33,009 nt of DNA from Gammaproteobacteria bacterium (GTDB lineage Bacteria > Pseudomonadota > Gammaproteobacteria > Steroidobacterales > GCA-2729495). Every line of letters begins with the position of its first letter. Position 1 is the first letter of the stretch. The notes beneath the pieces were generated by a model, which was not told the DNA's origin, did not search any database, and was given only the letters and a program-made list of their open reading frames with translations. This document shows positions 1 through 8,293 of this stretch, in pieces. The position numbers and the translations under genes were made by a program. The stretch is from contig RFHQ01000018.1 of assembly GCA_003695765.1 (NCBI GenBank), forward strand, positions 1-33,009, given 5' to 3'.

Positions 1-852
1 CAGGCTGTCCAGCAGCTGCTCCGCATCCCGGCCGTGAGCGGTGGCCCAGTCACGCACGGCTTGCACCGCGCCGGCCGGCTCGATGATCCGCTGTGACAAG
101 CCCAGCCGGCCCGGCCCGACAATGCGCGCCAGTAGCGCGAGGTCGGGCTCGGTGGCCGGACCGGGCGCGACGCCATGGCGCGCGAGCGTGGCGGCGAGCT
201 GCGCGAGCAATTCTTCGGGGTGGGCATGCGCCGGGTTGCGGCGGAACCAGTAATAGGCCTGCGACATGCCACCACCGACGACATCGGGCAGGTCTTCGAA
301 GTCTTCGCGCGCGAAGTATCGCTCCGTCAATTCCGGCGCAAAGAACTCGCGGATCTCGTCGCGGCTGCGCCGCCGTGGCCCGGCTTCGCCGTCCGGCTGG
401 CCCGGGTACAGCGGGTGCCAGTGCAGCAGCAGGAAGTCGCCGTTGCCGGCCAGCGCGCGCAGCACCCGCTCGCGATAGGCCGGGTATCGCACCGGGTCCA
501 TGTTGTGCAAAAGGCCGTGATCCAGCACCAGGTCATAGCGCTGCGGCACCTCCCAGGCGGTGATATCGGCCTCGACCGCGGTGACACTGACGCCGGCTTG
601 CTGGGCGCGCTGTTGCGTGAACTCCAGCGCCTTCGGCACGAAGTCCAGCGACGTGACCTGCCAGCCGCGGCTGGCAAGAAACACCGAGTCGGTGCCGGCG
701 CCGCAGCCGATGTCCAAGGCAGTACCCGCCGGACGCTGAGTGCACAGCTCGGCCAGGAACAGCGTCGGTTCCTCATGCGCCCAGGGCAACTGGCTCCAGT
801 CGCCCGACCACTCGTAGATCTGCAGGAAGTTGTCTCGTTCGCGCGTGTTCAT
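1..852 (-). CDS. Class I SAM-dependent methyltransferase, 3' end beyond window
   Basis: The frame is open from an ATG at 850-852 to the left edge (284 codons, no stop reached), so the C-terminus is missing. A Shine-Dalgarno-like GGAAGG lies a few bases upstream of the start. Residues 46-53 read LDIGCGAG, the glycine-rich SAM-binding motif I of Rossmann-fold methyltransferases, followed by a strand ending in SLD (motif II acidic residue) and by EADI near residue 95. The product should transfer a methyl group from SAM; the substrate cannot be read from sequence. The gene begins 25 bp after the MBL-like gene on the same strand, so the two are probably co-transcribed. About 100 residues follow the methyltransferase core and may form a separate domain. 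Confident in the family, not in the substrate. Confidence 0.85.
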   Translation of the reverse strand, partial: MNTRERDNFLQIYEWSGDWSQLPWAHEEPTLFLAELCTQRPAGTALDIGCGAGTDSVFLASRGWQVTSLDFVPKALEFTQQRAQQAGVSVTAVEADITAWEVPQRYDLVLDHGLLHNMDPVRYPAYRERVLRALAGNGDFLLLHWHPLYPGQPDGEAGPRRRSRDEIREFFAPELTERYFAREDFEDLPDVVGGGMSQAYYWFRRNPAHAHPEELLAQLAATLARHGVAPGPATEPDLALLARIVGPGRLGLSQRIIEPAGAVQAVRDWATAHGRDAEQLLDSL

Positions 853-877
853 GCTGCCTTCCGTCGCTCGACCAGAT

Positions 878-1615
878 TTACTGCGGCGACCAGCGGGCAT
901 CGCCGATCGCAACTGCCAAGGCTGCCGCGGCTCCCTGCACCAGCGGCGTGCCGTGCGCCGACACCAGCGCGTCGAAGTCCCACTGGGCCAGGCGCTCGAA
1001 ATCCGGCTGTAGCGTGCCGCCGGATGGCGTCAGCATCTTCAGCCAGATCGGGCCGATCTGCAGGCCCCGCCGGAAACCCATGCGCCGCATCAGCAGCCGC
1101 GCCAGCAGCGAGTGCCGGCTGAAGTCGCCGTAGTGCTGCAGGCTGTCGCAAGTAATCAGCCAGCCGGGGCCCACGCGAAACAGCAAGGCGGCTTCCGGTC
1201 GGGTCGGCAGCCGGAACAGGAACAGCGCCAGGCCCGGCAGGGGCAGCTCGGCCCCTTCGATCAGCAGGTGATCCGGCCGCGGCTCCGGATAGCGGTCCGA
1301 GTTCGGCTGGCACCAGAACTCGGCGCCATAGTGATCCTTGTACCAGGCGTCGTCGAGACCGTGGAAAGCGCCGATGCGGACGACATGGCGTACTTTGCCC
1401 AGCGACTCCAGCGTGGCCTGGTTGCGGGCGCCCGGCCGCACGGCATTGACGACGGTCAGCTCATCGCCATGGCGCAATACCAGCATGTTGCGGCTGATCC
1501 GCATCAGCGGCCCGAGGCCGATCGTGCCCGGGAGCCAATAGAGGTTCTCGGCAATCTCCGCGAGCGCCTGCTGCGGCAGCGGCGGCGCGTAGCGCCGCTC
1601 CTGCGGCTCGGCCAT
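878..1615 (-). CDS. Metallo-beta-lactamase-fold-like protein without canonical HxHxDH
   Basis: This 245-residue protein starts at ATG 1615, chosen because a strong purine-rich GGGAGGGGGG stretch lies just upstream; the frame stays open further upstream but without a better start. The order of elements resembles the metallo-beta-lactamase fold: an early strand pair (NLYWLPG...MLVLRHGDELTVVNAV), then H85, D88 and D89 where the metal motif should be, D157 in the strand LITCDS, and H221 in SAHGTP near the C-terminus. The full HxHxDH motif is absent, so it may bind one metal or none. No signal peptide is visible. It sits upstream of the methyltransferase on the same strand and is divergent from the AhpD-like gene. 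The fold assignment is inference from motif order; the function is unknown. Confidence 0.7.
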   Translation of the reverse strand: MAEPQERRYAPPLPQQALAEIAENLYWLPGTIGLGPLMRISRNMLVLRHGDELTVVNAVRPGARNQATLESLGKVRHVVRIGAFHGLDDAWYKDHYGAEFWCQPNSDRYPEPRPDHLLIEGAELPLPGLALFLFRLPTRPEAALLFRVGPGWLITCDSLQHYGDFSRHSLLARLLMRRMGFRRGLQIGPIWLKMLTPSGGTLQPDFERLAQWDFDALVSAHGTPLVQGAAAALAVAIGDARWSPQ

Positions 1616-1730
1616 CGTTCCCCCCTCCCGGACTGACTGGCGCTGGCTCAGCATAGTCCCTGCGGCGCCGCGCCTGAACTCCGTCGCGGCTCCGTGGTCA
1701 CAGCGAGAACAGGCCATCGGGAGTACGAAG

Positions 1731-2288
1731 ATGTCCGAACAACAGCAGAAACAGCCGAGGATCGCCCCAATCGATCCAGCCGAGGCCGATGGCAAGGTCG
1801 CCGCGCTGTTCGCGGCTGCCAACGACGCGCTCGGCCTGGTCCCCAACCTGTTCCGCAGCCTGGCCGCGAGCCCCGAGGCGCTGGAAGCCTACCTGGCGCT
1901 GGACAAGCTGATCGCTCAGGGCAGTTTCACGCCGGCCGAACAGCAGGCCCTTAAGCTGTACATCAGCCAGCGCAACGAGTGCAGCTACTGTGTGGCGGCC
2001 CACTGCTGGGGCGGCCGCGGGACCGGGTTCGACGATGCGGAACTCGCCCGCATTCGCCGCGGCGAGGCCTCGGACCCGAAGCTGGCCGCCTTGCTGAACT
2101 TCGCAGCCCGCGTCATGGAGACGAAGGGCTTCGTCAGTGACGCGGACCTGGCCGCGTTCCGCGCGGCCGGTTATCAGGACCGGCATGCGGCGGACCTCTG
2201 CGTGATCCTGGCGCAGAAGACCCTGTCGAACTACTTCAATCACATCAACGACACGGTCCTGGACCTGCCCCCGGCGCCACCGTTGTAG
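1731..2288 (+). CDS. AhpD-like / carboxymuconolactone decarboxylase family protein
   Basis: The 185-residue product carries the signature E83-C84-x2-C87-x3-H91 (sequence NECSYCVAAH), the redox-active CxxC plus His of the AhpD alkylhydroperoxidase-like branch of the carboxymuconolactone decarboxylase family. These all-helical proteins usually act as peroxidases or thiol-disulfide reductants, and the CxxC favours that over a true lactone decarboxylase. The N-terminal part (VPNLFRSLAASPEALEAYL) is typical of the uncharacterised peroxidase-related subgroup. The ATG at 1731 is preceded by GGGAG. No signal peptide is seen, so it is presumably cytoplasmic. The next gene starts 40 bp downstream on the same strand, so an operon with the PLP decarboxylase is possible. 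Confidence 0.85.
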   Translation: MSEQQQKQPRIAPIDPAEADGKVAALFAAANDALGLVPNLFRSLAASPEALEAYLALDKLIAQGSFTPAEQQALKLYISQRNECSYCVAAHCWGGRGTGFDDAELARIRRGEASDPKLAALLNFAARVMETKGFVSDADLAAFRAAGYQDRHAADLCVILAQKTLSNYFNHINDTVLDLPPAPPL

Positions 2289-2328
2289 CGCTATCATCGG
2301 CCGCTTCGACGCAAGGTGGAGCGGTCAG

Positions 2329-3849
2329 ATGGCAGCAGACAAGGAAGCGCCGGCACGCCGTGCGCCGATCGACCTGGATGCCCGGGCCTTCCGGGCTGCC
2401 GGCCACGCGCTGGTCGACCAGATCGCCGATTATCTCGAGCGCTTGCCGGGATTGCCGGTCACGCGCGGTGAGTCACCGCGGGCCGTGCGGAATGCGCTGG
2501 GTCGTGGCAGCCTGCCGGAGCAGGGTCGGCCGATGGACGAGCTGCTGGCCGAGGTCACACCGCTATTGGTCGAGCACTCGCTGCACAACGGCCACCCACG
2601 GTTCTGGGGCTATATCACCTCGTCGGCGAATCCAGCCGGCGCGCTGGCGGATCTGCTCGCCGCGGCGGTCAACCCGAACCTCGGCCGCTGGGACATCGCG
2701 CCGATCGCCAGTGAGATCGAGGCGCAGACCGTGCGCTGGCTGGCCGAACTGGTCGGTTACCCGGCCGACTGCGGCGGCATCCTGACCAGCGGCGGCAACA
2801 TGGCCAATTTCCTCGCCTTCGTCGCGGCCCGGCGCGCGCAGGCCAGCTGGGACATCCGCCGCGAAGGCCTCTATGGCGAGCCGCGCAAGCTGGCCGCCTA
2901 CGTGTCGGCCGACGCGCATACCTGGGTCGACAAGGCCGCCGACGTGAGCGGGCTGGGCAGTGACGCCGTGCGCTGGGTCTCCACCGACCGGCAGCAGCGG
3001 ATGCGCCCCGACGACCTGGCCACATTGATCCGTTCCGACCGGCGCGCCGGGCTGCTGCCCTTCCTGGTCGTCGGCACGGCCGGCACGACCGGCACCGGCG
3101 CGATCGATCCATTGCCGGAACTCGCCGAGCTGGCGCGTCGCGAGCGGCTGTGGTTTCACGTCGACGGCGCCTATGGCGCGCCGGCGGCCACGCTGCCCGA
3201 GGCGCCGGCCGAACTGCGGGGGCTGGCGCTGGCCGATTCGCTGGCACTGGATCCGCACAAGTGGCTGTATGCGCCGCTGGAGGCGGCCTGCTGCCTGGTG
3301 CGCGACCCGCAGGCCTTGCCGGACGCCTTCAGCTTCCAGCCCTCTTATTACAAGCTGGACCGCCGCGCCGACGACGGCCGGCCCGGGATCAACTATTACC
3401 AGTACGGTATGCAGAACTCGCGCGGCTTCCGGGCCCTGAAGGTCTGGCTCGGCCTGCGCCAGACCGGCCGCCGCGGCATCGCCCGGATGATCGGCGAGGA
3501 TATCGCGCTGGCGCGCCGACTCTACGAGCTGACCGCCGAGCATCCGGATCTCGAAGCCCGCAGCCACAGCCTCAGCATCACGACCTTTCGCTACCAGCCT
3601 CGCGAGCTGAGCGGCCATGGCGAGGCGCTGGCGCCGTACCTGAACGAGCTGAACGAGCGGCTGCTCGACGAACTGCAGCGCAGCGGGCGAGCATTCGTAT
3701 CGAACGCCGTGGTTGCCGGCGACTACCTGCTGCGTGCCTGCATCGTGAATTTCCGCAGCAGCGCCGCGGATATCGACGCGCTGCCCGGCATCGTCTGCGA
3801 GATCGGCGAGGCCCTGGACGCCAGGCTGCGGCCCGCAGCGCTGCGCTGA
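2329..3849 (+). CDS. PLP-dependent group II decarboxylase (aromatic-L-amino-acid decarboxylase-like)
   Basis: This 506-residue protein has the standard length and order of the group II pyridoxal-phosphate decarboxylases. H197 in SADAHTW stacks on the cofactor ring in the family, D279 in HVDGAYG contacts the pyridine nitrogen, and K311 in LDPHKWLY is the Schiff-base lysine. SGGNMANFLA near residues 154-163 is the usual phosphate-binding region. The family decarboxylates aromatic amino acids, glutamate, diaminobutyrate or sulfinoalanine. The HGHPRFWGY-like N-terminal segment (residues 87-95) resembles the aromatic amino acid branch, but the substrate is uncertain. The start is ATG 2329 with AAGGTGGAG upstream. 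It is a cytoplasmic enzyme with no signal peptide. A 128-bp gap rich in inverted repeats separates it from the Rieske gene. Confidence 0.88.
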   Translation: MAADKEAPARRAPIDLDARAFRAAGHALVDQIADYLERLPGLPVTRGESPRAVRNALGRGSLPEQGRPMDELLAEVTPLLVEHSLHNGHPRFWGYITSSANPAGALADLLAAAVNPNLGRWDIAPIASEIEAQTVRWLAELVGYPADCGGILTSGGNMANFLAFVAARRAQASWDIRREGLYGEPRKLAAYVSADAHTWVDKAADVSGLGSDAVRWVSTDRQQRMRPDDLATLIRSDRRAGLLPFLVVGTAGTTGTGAIDPLPELAELARRERLWFHVDGAYGAPAATLPEAPAELRGLALADSLALDPHKWLYAPLEAACCLVRDPQALPDAFSFQPSYYKLDRRADDGRPGINYYQYGMQNSRGFRALKVWLGLRQTGRRGIARMIGEDIALARRLYELTAEHPDLEARSHSLSITTFRYQPRELSGHGEALAPYLNELNERLLDELQRSGRAFVSNAVVAGDYLLRACIVNFRSSAADIDALPGIVCEIGEALDARLRPAALR

Positions 3850-3903
3850 ACAGCAGCCTGTCCACTGCGCGGCGGCTGCGGCAATTCGCAACTGTCATTG
3901 CTT

Positions 3904-3947
3904 GCCGGTGGACCGGATCCTCCGGTGCAGGCCGGATCCGCACCGGC
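3904..3947 (+). repeat. Overlapping inverted repeats in the leader of the Rieske gene
   Basis: GCCGGTG at 3904-3910 is complementary to CACCGGC at 3941-3947. CCGGTGC at 3922-3928 is complementary to GCACCGG at 3940-3946. The two hairpins share the right arm and so exclude each other. The octamer CCGGATCC also occurs twice, at 3913-3920 and 3932-3939. No T-run follows, so this is not a standard intrinsic terminator. It ends about 14 bp before the purine-rich ribosome-binding region (AAGGAAAAGG) of the Rieske gene. It may be leader structure or GC-rich coincidence. Confidence 0.35.
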
Positions 3948-3977
3948 CGGCGACAACCACAAGGAAAAGGGAAACCG

Positions 3978-5090
3978 ATGTATATCAATTTCTGGTATCC
4001 GATCTGCGCCAGCGAAGACTGCAATGACGAAAAGCCCTTCCGCACGCGTGTGCTGGGGCTGCGCTTCGTCGCCTTCCGGGACGCGGAAGGCCAGGCCCGG
4101 GTCATGCGCGATGTCTGCATTCACCGCGGCGGCTCGCTGGGCAAGGGCTGGGTGCGCGACGGCCAGGTCGTCTGCCCCTACCACGGCTGGCGCTTCGGTG
4201 GCGATGGCAAATGCACCCACATCCCGACCTTGCCGGACGACAGCCCGCCGGCCCGCGCCAAGGTCGACAGTTACCCGACCGAGGAACGCTACGGCATCGT
4301 CTTCGCGTTTCTCGGCGACCTGCCCGAGGAAGAACGGCCGCCGTTGCTGGAGATACCGGAATGGGATCAACCCGGCTGGCGTGCCAACAAGCTGACCGTG
4401 TTCGAAGTCGGCGCATTCTACGAGCGCTCGATGGAGAACGGCCTGGACCCGTCGCACAACGAGTTCGTCCACCCGGCACAGGGCTCGCCGAACATCAACG
4501 CGAACCTGCGCCGCCGGCCGCTGGACGTGCAGGACATCCCCTGGGGCAGCAAGTTCCTCGTGACCTTCGAGAACGAGGTCAAGGGCACCGAGGCGCTGGG
4601 CGAAGAGGCCACGCTGGTACCCGAGGTCGAGGCCGGCTCCGGGCATGTGGGCCCGAATACGATGATCACCTGGATCAATTTCTCCGAGACCAATCGCTTT
4701 TCGCAGTATTTCTTCGAAGCGCCGATCGACGAGAACCGCACGCGGGTCTTTTTCGTGAACATGCGCGCTTTCATGCTGGAGCCGGAAAACGATGAGCGCA
4801 TCGCCAAGGTCAACATGATCGTCGCGCAGGAGGACATCCAGATCCTCGAGGAACTGGACCCCGTGCGCACGCCGAAGAGCACGGCCAAAGAAGTGCTGGT
4901 GCCGTCGGACGGCGCCGTGATGCGTTACCGGAAATGGCTCAGGGAATGGGACGAGAAAGGCTGGCGCATCGATAGCCGCAGGCTGCGGGCCGATGCCGGG
5001 GACATCGCCTACTCGATCCCGTGCCCGGACCGCCGCAGCTCCGGCAACTGGGTGCTGGATCCCGTGCCCTTGCAGCCGGCCGGTGACTGA
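3978..5090 (+). CDS. Rieske [2Fe-2S] aromatic-ring-hydroxylating-type oxygenase, catalytic component
   Basis: The 370-residue protein has a Rieske domain at its N-terminus: C47-x-H49 (CIHRGG) and C66-x2-H69 (CPYHGW) bind the 2Fe-2S cluster. The catalytic mononuclear iron motif follows as N154-x2-D157-x2-H160-x4-H165 (NGLDPSHNEFVH). E285/D286 in AQEDIQ may supply the last carboxylate ligand. This is the layout of alpha-type Rieske oxygenases that hydroxylate or demethylate aromatic or polycyclic substrates using electrons from a separate reductase; no reductase or ferredoxin gene is in the window. ATG 3978 was chosen over the far longer open frame because AAGGAAAAGGG precedes it and homology-like sequence begins there. 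It is cytoplasmic. The substrate is unknown. Confidence 0.9.
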   Translation: MYINFWYPICASEDCNDEKPFRTRVLGLRFVAFRDAEGQARVMRDVCIHRGGSLGKGWVRDGQVVCPYHGWRFGGDGKCTHIPTLPDDSPPARAKVDSYPTEERYGIVFAFLGDLPEEERPPLLEIPEWDQPGWRANKLTVFEVGAFYERSMENGLDPSHNEFVHPAQGSPNINANLRRRPLDVQDIPWGSKFLVTFENEVKGTEALGEEATLVPEVEAGSGHVGPNTMITWINFSETNRFSQYFFEAPIDENRTRVFFVNMRAFMLEPENDERIAKVNMIVAQEDIQILEELDPVRTPKSTAKEVLVPSDGAVMRYRKWLREWDEKGWRIDSRRLRADAGDIAYSIPCPDRRSSGNWVLDPVPLQPAGD

Positions 5091-5102
5091 TCAGCGCCGC
5101 TG

Positions 5103-5124
5103 ATGCCCGCTACAATGCGGGCAT
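5103..5124 (+). repeat. Perfect 8-bp inverted repeat covering a start codon
   Basis: ATGCCCGC at 5103-5110 and GCGGGCAT at 5117-5124 are perfect reverse complements around the 6-nt loop TACAAT. The right arm includes the first two bases of the start codon of the small basic ORF (5123), so in mRNA the start would be inside the stem. The loop also matches a -10 promoter hexamer, so it may instead be a promoter with dyad symmetry. No T-run follows. Confidence 0.5.
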
Positions 5125-5305
5125 GGGCAAGCCGCGCGTACCCCGGCCGCCAGACATCCTGCGCAAGTCCGGGCCGCACAAGGATCGCAGCAAGTACGAT
5201 CGCAAGCGCGAGCGCGCCAGCGAGCGGCGCGAGCGCGCGCGTAGCGAGGCCGACGCCGCGCATGGCGTGACTGACGAAGAGCAGGACCCAGAGGATCGCG
5301 ACTAG
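5123..5305 (+). CDS. Small, highly charged hypothetical protein
   Basis: The 60-residue ORF starts with a proline-rich MGKPRVPRPPD and continues into a very Arg/Lys/Glu-rich stretch (KDRSKYDRKRERASERRERAR), with an acidic C-terminus (EEQDPEDRD). It probably forms a charged helix or is disordered; no domain is recognised. Its TAG stop at 5303-5305 is immediately followed by the ATG of the mechanosensitive channel, which suggests translational coupling. No clear Shine-Dalgarno is visible, because the start lies in an inverted repeat. The composition and exact abutment make a real gene likely, but a fortuitous ORF cannot be excluded. Confidence 0.55.
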   Translation: MGKPRVPRPPDILRKSGPHKDRSKYDRKRERASERRERARSEADAAHGVTDEEQDPEDRD

Positions 5306-6535
5306 ATGCTGAACCGCCTGGAAACGCTGCACCCGGCCCTGCCGCCGCTGCTCGGCCTGCTGATTCTGCTGGCGGCAGCCGCGCTGGCCGGTTACCTGGC
5401 CCGGCGCGTACTCGAAACCCTGGCACGGGCGCTGGCCAGCCGCACAGAAGCGAGCTGGGACGACCGTTTGCTGGCACACGGTGTGTTTCGGCGCCTTGCG
5501 CAGGTGCTGCCGGCGCTGCTCGTCTTCGCCGGCATCGGCCTGGTGCCGGCCTTGCCCGACTTCGTCGACCAGCTGGTTCGCAATGTCACCACCGCTTATC
5601 TCGTGCTGATGGTGACCCTGGCCTTGTCGGCCACCATCGCGGCCGCTCAGGACATCTACAGCGACCTGCCGATCGCCCGCGAACGGCCGCTGAAGGGCCT
5701 GTTCCAGCTGCTGCAGATCCTCGCCTGGCTGGTCGGCGGCGTGCTCGTGATCGCGGCCCTCATGGACCGCTCGCCGCTGCTGCTGCTCAGCGGCCTGGGC
5801 GCGGTATCGGCCGTGCTGATGCTGGTGTTCAAGGACACGATCCTCGGACTCGTTGCCAGTGTCCAGCTCACTGCGAACGACATGGTCCGGGTCGGCGACT
5901 GGATCGAGATGCCGCAGTACGGCGCCGACGGCGACGTGATCGATGTCTCTCTGCACACCATCAAGGTGCAGAACTGGGACAAGACGATCACGACCATCCC
6001 GACCTGGAAGCTGATCGCCGAGTCCTTCAAGAACTGGCGCGGCATGACCGCAGCCGGCGGCCGGCGCATCAAGCGGGCCCTGTACATCGACCAGCACTCG
6101 ATCCGCTTCCTCAGCGACGACGAAGTCGAGCATTTCAAGCGCTTTGCCCTGCTCAAGGACTATATCGCGCGAAAGGAACAGGAATTGCGCGACTACAATG
6201 CCCGGCTCAAATATGCAACCGAGGCGGAGGTCAACAAGCGCCGCCTGACCAATATCGGCACCTTTCGCGCCTATGTACTGAATTACCTGCGCAACCATCC
6301 ACAGATCCACCAGAGCGGCATGACCTTGCTGGTCCGCCAGTTGCCGCCGGGACCGGAGGGGCTGCCGCTGGAGATCTACTGCTTCACGCGCACCACGGCC
6401 TGGGCCGAGTACGAGAACATCCAGTCGGACATCTTCGACCATTTGCTGGCCGTCGCGCCGGAATTCGGCCTGCGCATCTATCAGAAACCGGCCGGCACGG
6501 ATCTGCGCGCGCTCGCGGCAGAGCGGCCCGCCTGA
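5306..6535 (+). CDS. ybdG: MscS-family mechanosensitive channel, YbdG/MscM type
   Basis: The 409-residue inner-membrane protein begins with hydrophobic helices at about residues 11-32, 65-85, 95-115 and 130-150, followed by the MscS pore-lining helix region (LSGLGAVSAVLMLVFKDTILG) and the beta domain (NDMVRVGDWIEMP). The segment VQNWDKTITTIPTWKL is characteristic of the YbdG branch, and the E. coli member is of nearly the same length. The family opens under membrane tension to release solutes on osmotic downshift; YbdG gives a small-conductance activity. The start abuts the stop of the small basic ORF with no gap. A 93-bp non-coding stretch follows before the UbiD gene. Confidence 0.9.
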   Translation: MLNRLETLHPALPPLLGLLILLAAAALAGYLARRVLETLARALASRTEASWDDRLLAHGVFRRLAQVLPALLVFAGIGLVPALPDFVDQLVRNVTTAYLVLMVTLALSATIAAAQDIYSDLPIARERPLKGLFQLLQILAWLVGGVLVIAALMDRSPLLLLSGLGAVSAVLMLVFKDTILGLVASVQLTANDMVRVGDWIEMPQYGADGDVIDVSLHTIKVQNWDKTITTIPTWKLIAESFKNWRGMTAAGGRRIKRALYIDQHSIRFLSDDEVEHFKRFALLKDYIARKEQELRDYNARLKYATEAEVNKRRLTNIGTFRAYVLNYLRNHPQIHQSGMTLLVRQLPPGPEGLPLEIYCFTRTTAWAEYENIQSDIFDHLLAVAPEFGLRIYQKPAGTDLRALAAERPA

Positions 6536-6628
6536 CGCCAGCCTGCGGACAGCGGATCGCCCGCCCTGACGGCAGGTGCGGGAGCATGGTAGGAAATCCA
6601 CGCAGCCACACAATGGAGGCCAGAGCGG

Positions 6629-8281
6629 ATGGACGACTTGCCGGAACTCGACGAAATACTGGACGGCGTATCCCGCCGCGAACTGCTGGCCGCCGCCTCG
6701 GGTTTGGCCGGCATGGCCGCCGCCGGACCGGCCTTCGGCGCGGCGCGGCGCAACAGCAAGCGACACGGTGGCAAGGCGCCGCAGGCGCCGTTCGATTCGC
6801 TGCGCGACTACCTCGCGATGCTCGACCATTACGGCCTGGTGATCCGCGTGCCGAAGATCGACCAGGACCGCTATCACGCCACCGCGCTGTTCTACCGGAT
6901 GACGGACCTGTTCGGCAAATATGCCTCACCGGCGATCGTCTTCGAGAAGATCAAGGTGAACGGCCGATGGATGGACGGCCCGGTGCTCGGCAACATCCAG
7001 GCCCACTGGTACACGGAGTGCCTGACCTGGGGTATCGAGCCGGTCTGGGACGACTATTACGCCAGCTACCGGAAAGCGCTGGACCACCTGACGGGCATCC
7101 TGAAGCAGAACGGCGGCCGTTACCCGTCGATACCGCCGGTCGAAGTCTCCACAGAGCAGGCGCCGGTCAAGGCAGTCGTGCTGAAGGGCGACGAAGTCGA
7201 CCTGACACAGTACCCGTTCATTCAGACCAATCCGGCCGACGGCGGGCGCTATGTGAACACCGGCTCGCATTTCATGGAGGACCCGGAAATGGGGCCGAAC
7301 TTCGGCACCTATCGCTGCCAGCTGAAGGGGCCGCGCAAGCTGGGCGTGAACCCGGAACCGAATCAGACCAACTGGAAGATGCTGATGGCGGCGAAGAGGC
7401 GCGGCGAGGAATACGCGCATCTGTCGATCGTGCTCGGCCAGGATCCGGTCATCTGGATGATCTCCGGCACGCGGGTCGCGCCGCGCTTTCCTGGCTCGGG
7501 TCCCGTGGACGAGCTGGCGATCGCCGGCGGTCTGCGCGGCAAGCCGGTCGAGGTCGTCCGGTCCGAGGACAGCGACCTGCTGGTGCCGGCGCATGCGGAG
7601 ATGGTGATCGAAGGTGTCGTGCCACTGCAGGAACCGATGGAGCCGGAAGGCCCGTTCGGCGAGATGTACGGCTACCTCGGCCAGTACAAGGAAGAGAATT
7701 TCTGGATGCGCGTGACCTCGGTCACGCATCGGCGCAAGCCCTGGTTCATGAACGCCTTCACCGGCATGCAGAAGGGCATGCTCACGGCACCACAGGAAGC
7801 GCAGTACGACCTGTTCCTGCGCCGCCGGATCCCCTACCTGATCACCTATCACGTGCCACAGTACGCGATGGGCGTGATCTTCATGCAGATCGACAAGACC
7901 AAGCCTTTCCAGGGCCTGGAGGCCGGCAAGAAGGCGGTCTCCGGTTTCGGCATTGCCAAGATCGTGATCGTCGTCGACAAGGACATCAATGTGTTCAACC
8001 ACACGGACGTGCTGGCTGCGGTCGGCGCCCGCTGGCAGCCGGCGAAGGCGCACTACATCGTCGACGAAGGACCGGGACTGTTCACCGACCCCAGCCAGCC
8101 GAGTTACGGGCGCACCAGCAAGATCGTCATCGATGCGACCCGGCAGTTCCCCGAAGAGGGTGGCCGTGAGCATTTCCCGGAGATGAACCGGACGCTGCTG
8201 GAAAAGGGCGCGCCGAAGGCCTTCGCCGAGGTCAATGCCGAGTACCTGGACCTGTTGAAGAGCTGGGGACTGAACTGTTGA
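6629..8281 (+). CDS. UbiD-family prenylated-FMN decarboxylase with Tat-type signal
   Basis: The 550-residue product carries the UbiD catalytic signature: R229 in FGTYR, E340 and E345 in EGPFGE, and E324 in PAHAEMVIEG. These match the Glu-Arg-Glu catalytic set and a metal-binding Glu of UbiD/Fdc enzymes. The family uses prenylated FMN to decarboxylate or carboxylate aromatic and alpha,beta-unsaturated acids. Unusually, residues 15-38 look like a twin-arginine signal: SRREL, then a hydrophobic Ala/Gly stretch ending at AFGA. The region after residue 235 (NPEPNQTNWK) lacks the His that I expect in UbiD proteins. ATG 6629 has GGAGG upstream. It is followed after 12 bp by a Tat-type DUF1838 gene. 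No UbiX flavin prenyltransferase is in the window. Substrate unknown. Confidence 0.88.
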   Translation: MDDLPELDEILDGVSRRELLAAASGLAGMAAAGPAFGAARRNSKRHGGKAPQAPFDSLRDYLAMLDHYGLVIRVPKIDQDRYHATALFYRMTDLFGKYASPAIVFEKIKVNGRWMDGPVLGNIQAHWYTECLTWGIEPVWDDYYASYRKALDHLTGILKQNGGRYPSIPPVEVSTEQAPVKAVVLKGDEVDLTQYPFIQTNPADGGRYVNTGSHFMEDPEMGPNFGTYRCQLKGPRKLGVNPEPNQTNWKMLMAAKRRGEEYAHLSIVLGQDPVIWMISGTRVAPRFPGSGPVDELAIAGGLRGKPVEVVRSEDSDLLVPAHAEMVIEGVVPLQEPMEPEGPFGEMYGYLGQYKEENFWMRVTSVTHRRKPWFMNAFTGMQKGMLTAPQEAQYDLFLRRRIPYLITYHVPQYAMGVIFMQIDKTKPFQGLEAGKKAVSGFGIAKIVIVVDKDINVFNHTDVLAAVGARWQPAKAHYIVDEGPGLFTDPSQPSYGRTSKIVIDATRQFPEEGGREHFPEMNRTLLEKGAPKAFAEVNAEYLDLLKSWGLNC

Positions 8282-8293
8282 CGGAGTAAGTCC

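Noticed and set aside
2563-3891. 442-codon minus-strand open frame opposite the PLP decarboxylase
   Set aside because: It is antisense to a complete decarboxylase with all catalytic residues in frame.
5009-6877. Long minus-strand open frame (622 codons) opposite the MscS and UbiD genes
   Set aside because: It is antisense to genes with clear family motifs; high GC with G/C at third positions creates long stop-free shadows. Its translation is low-complexity, rich in Arg, Gln and Ala.
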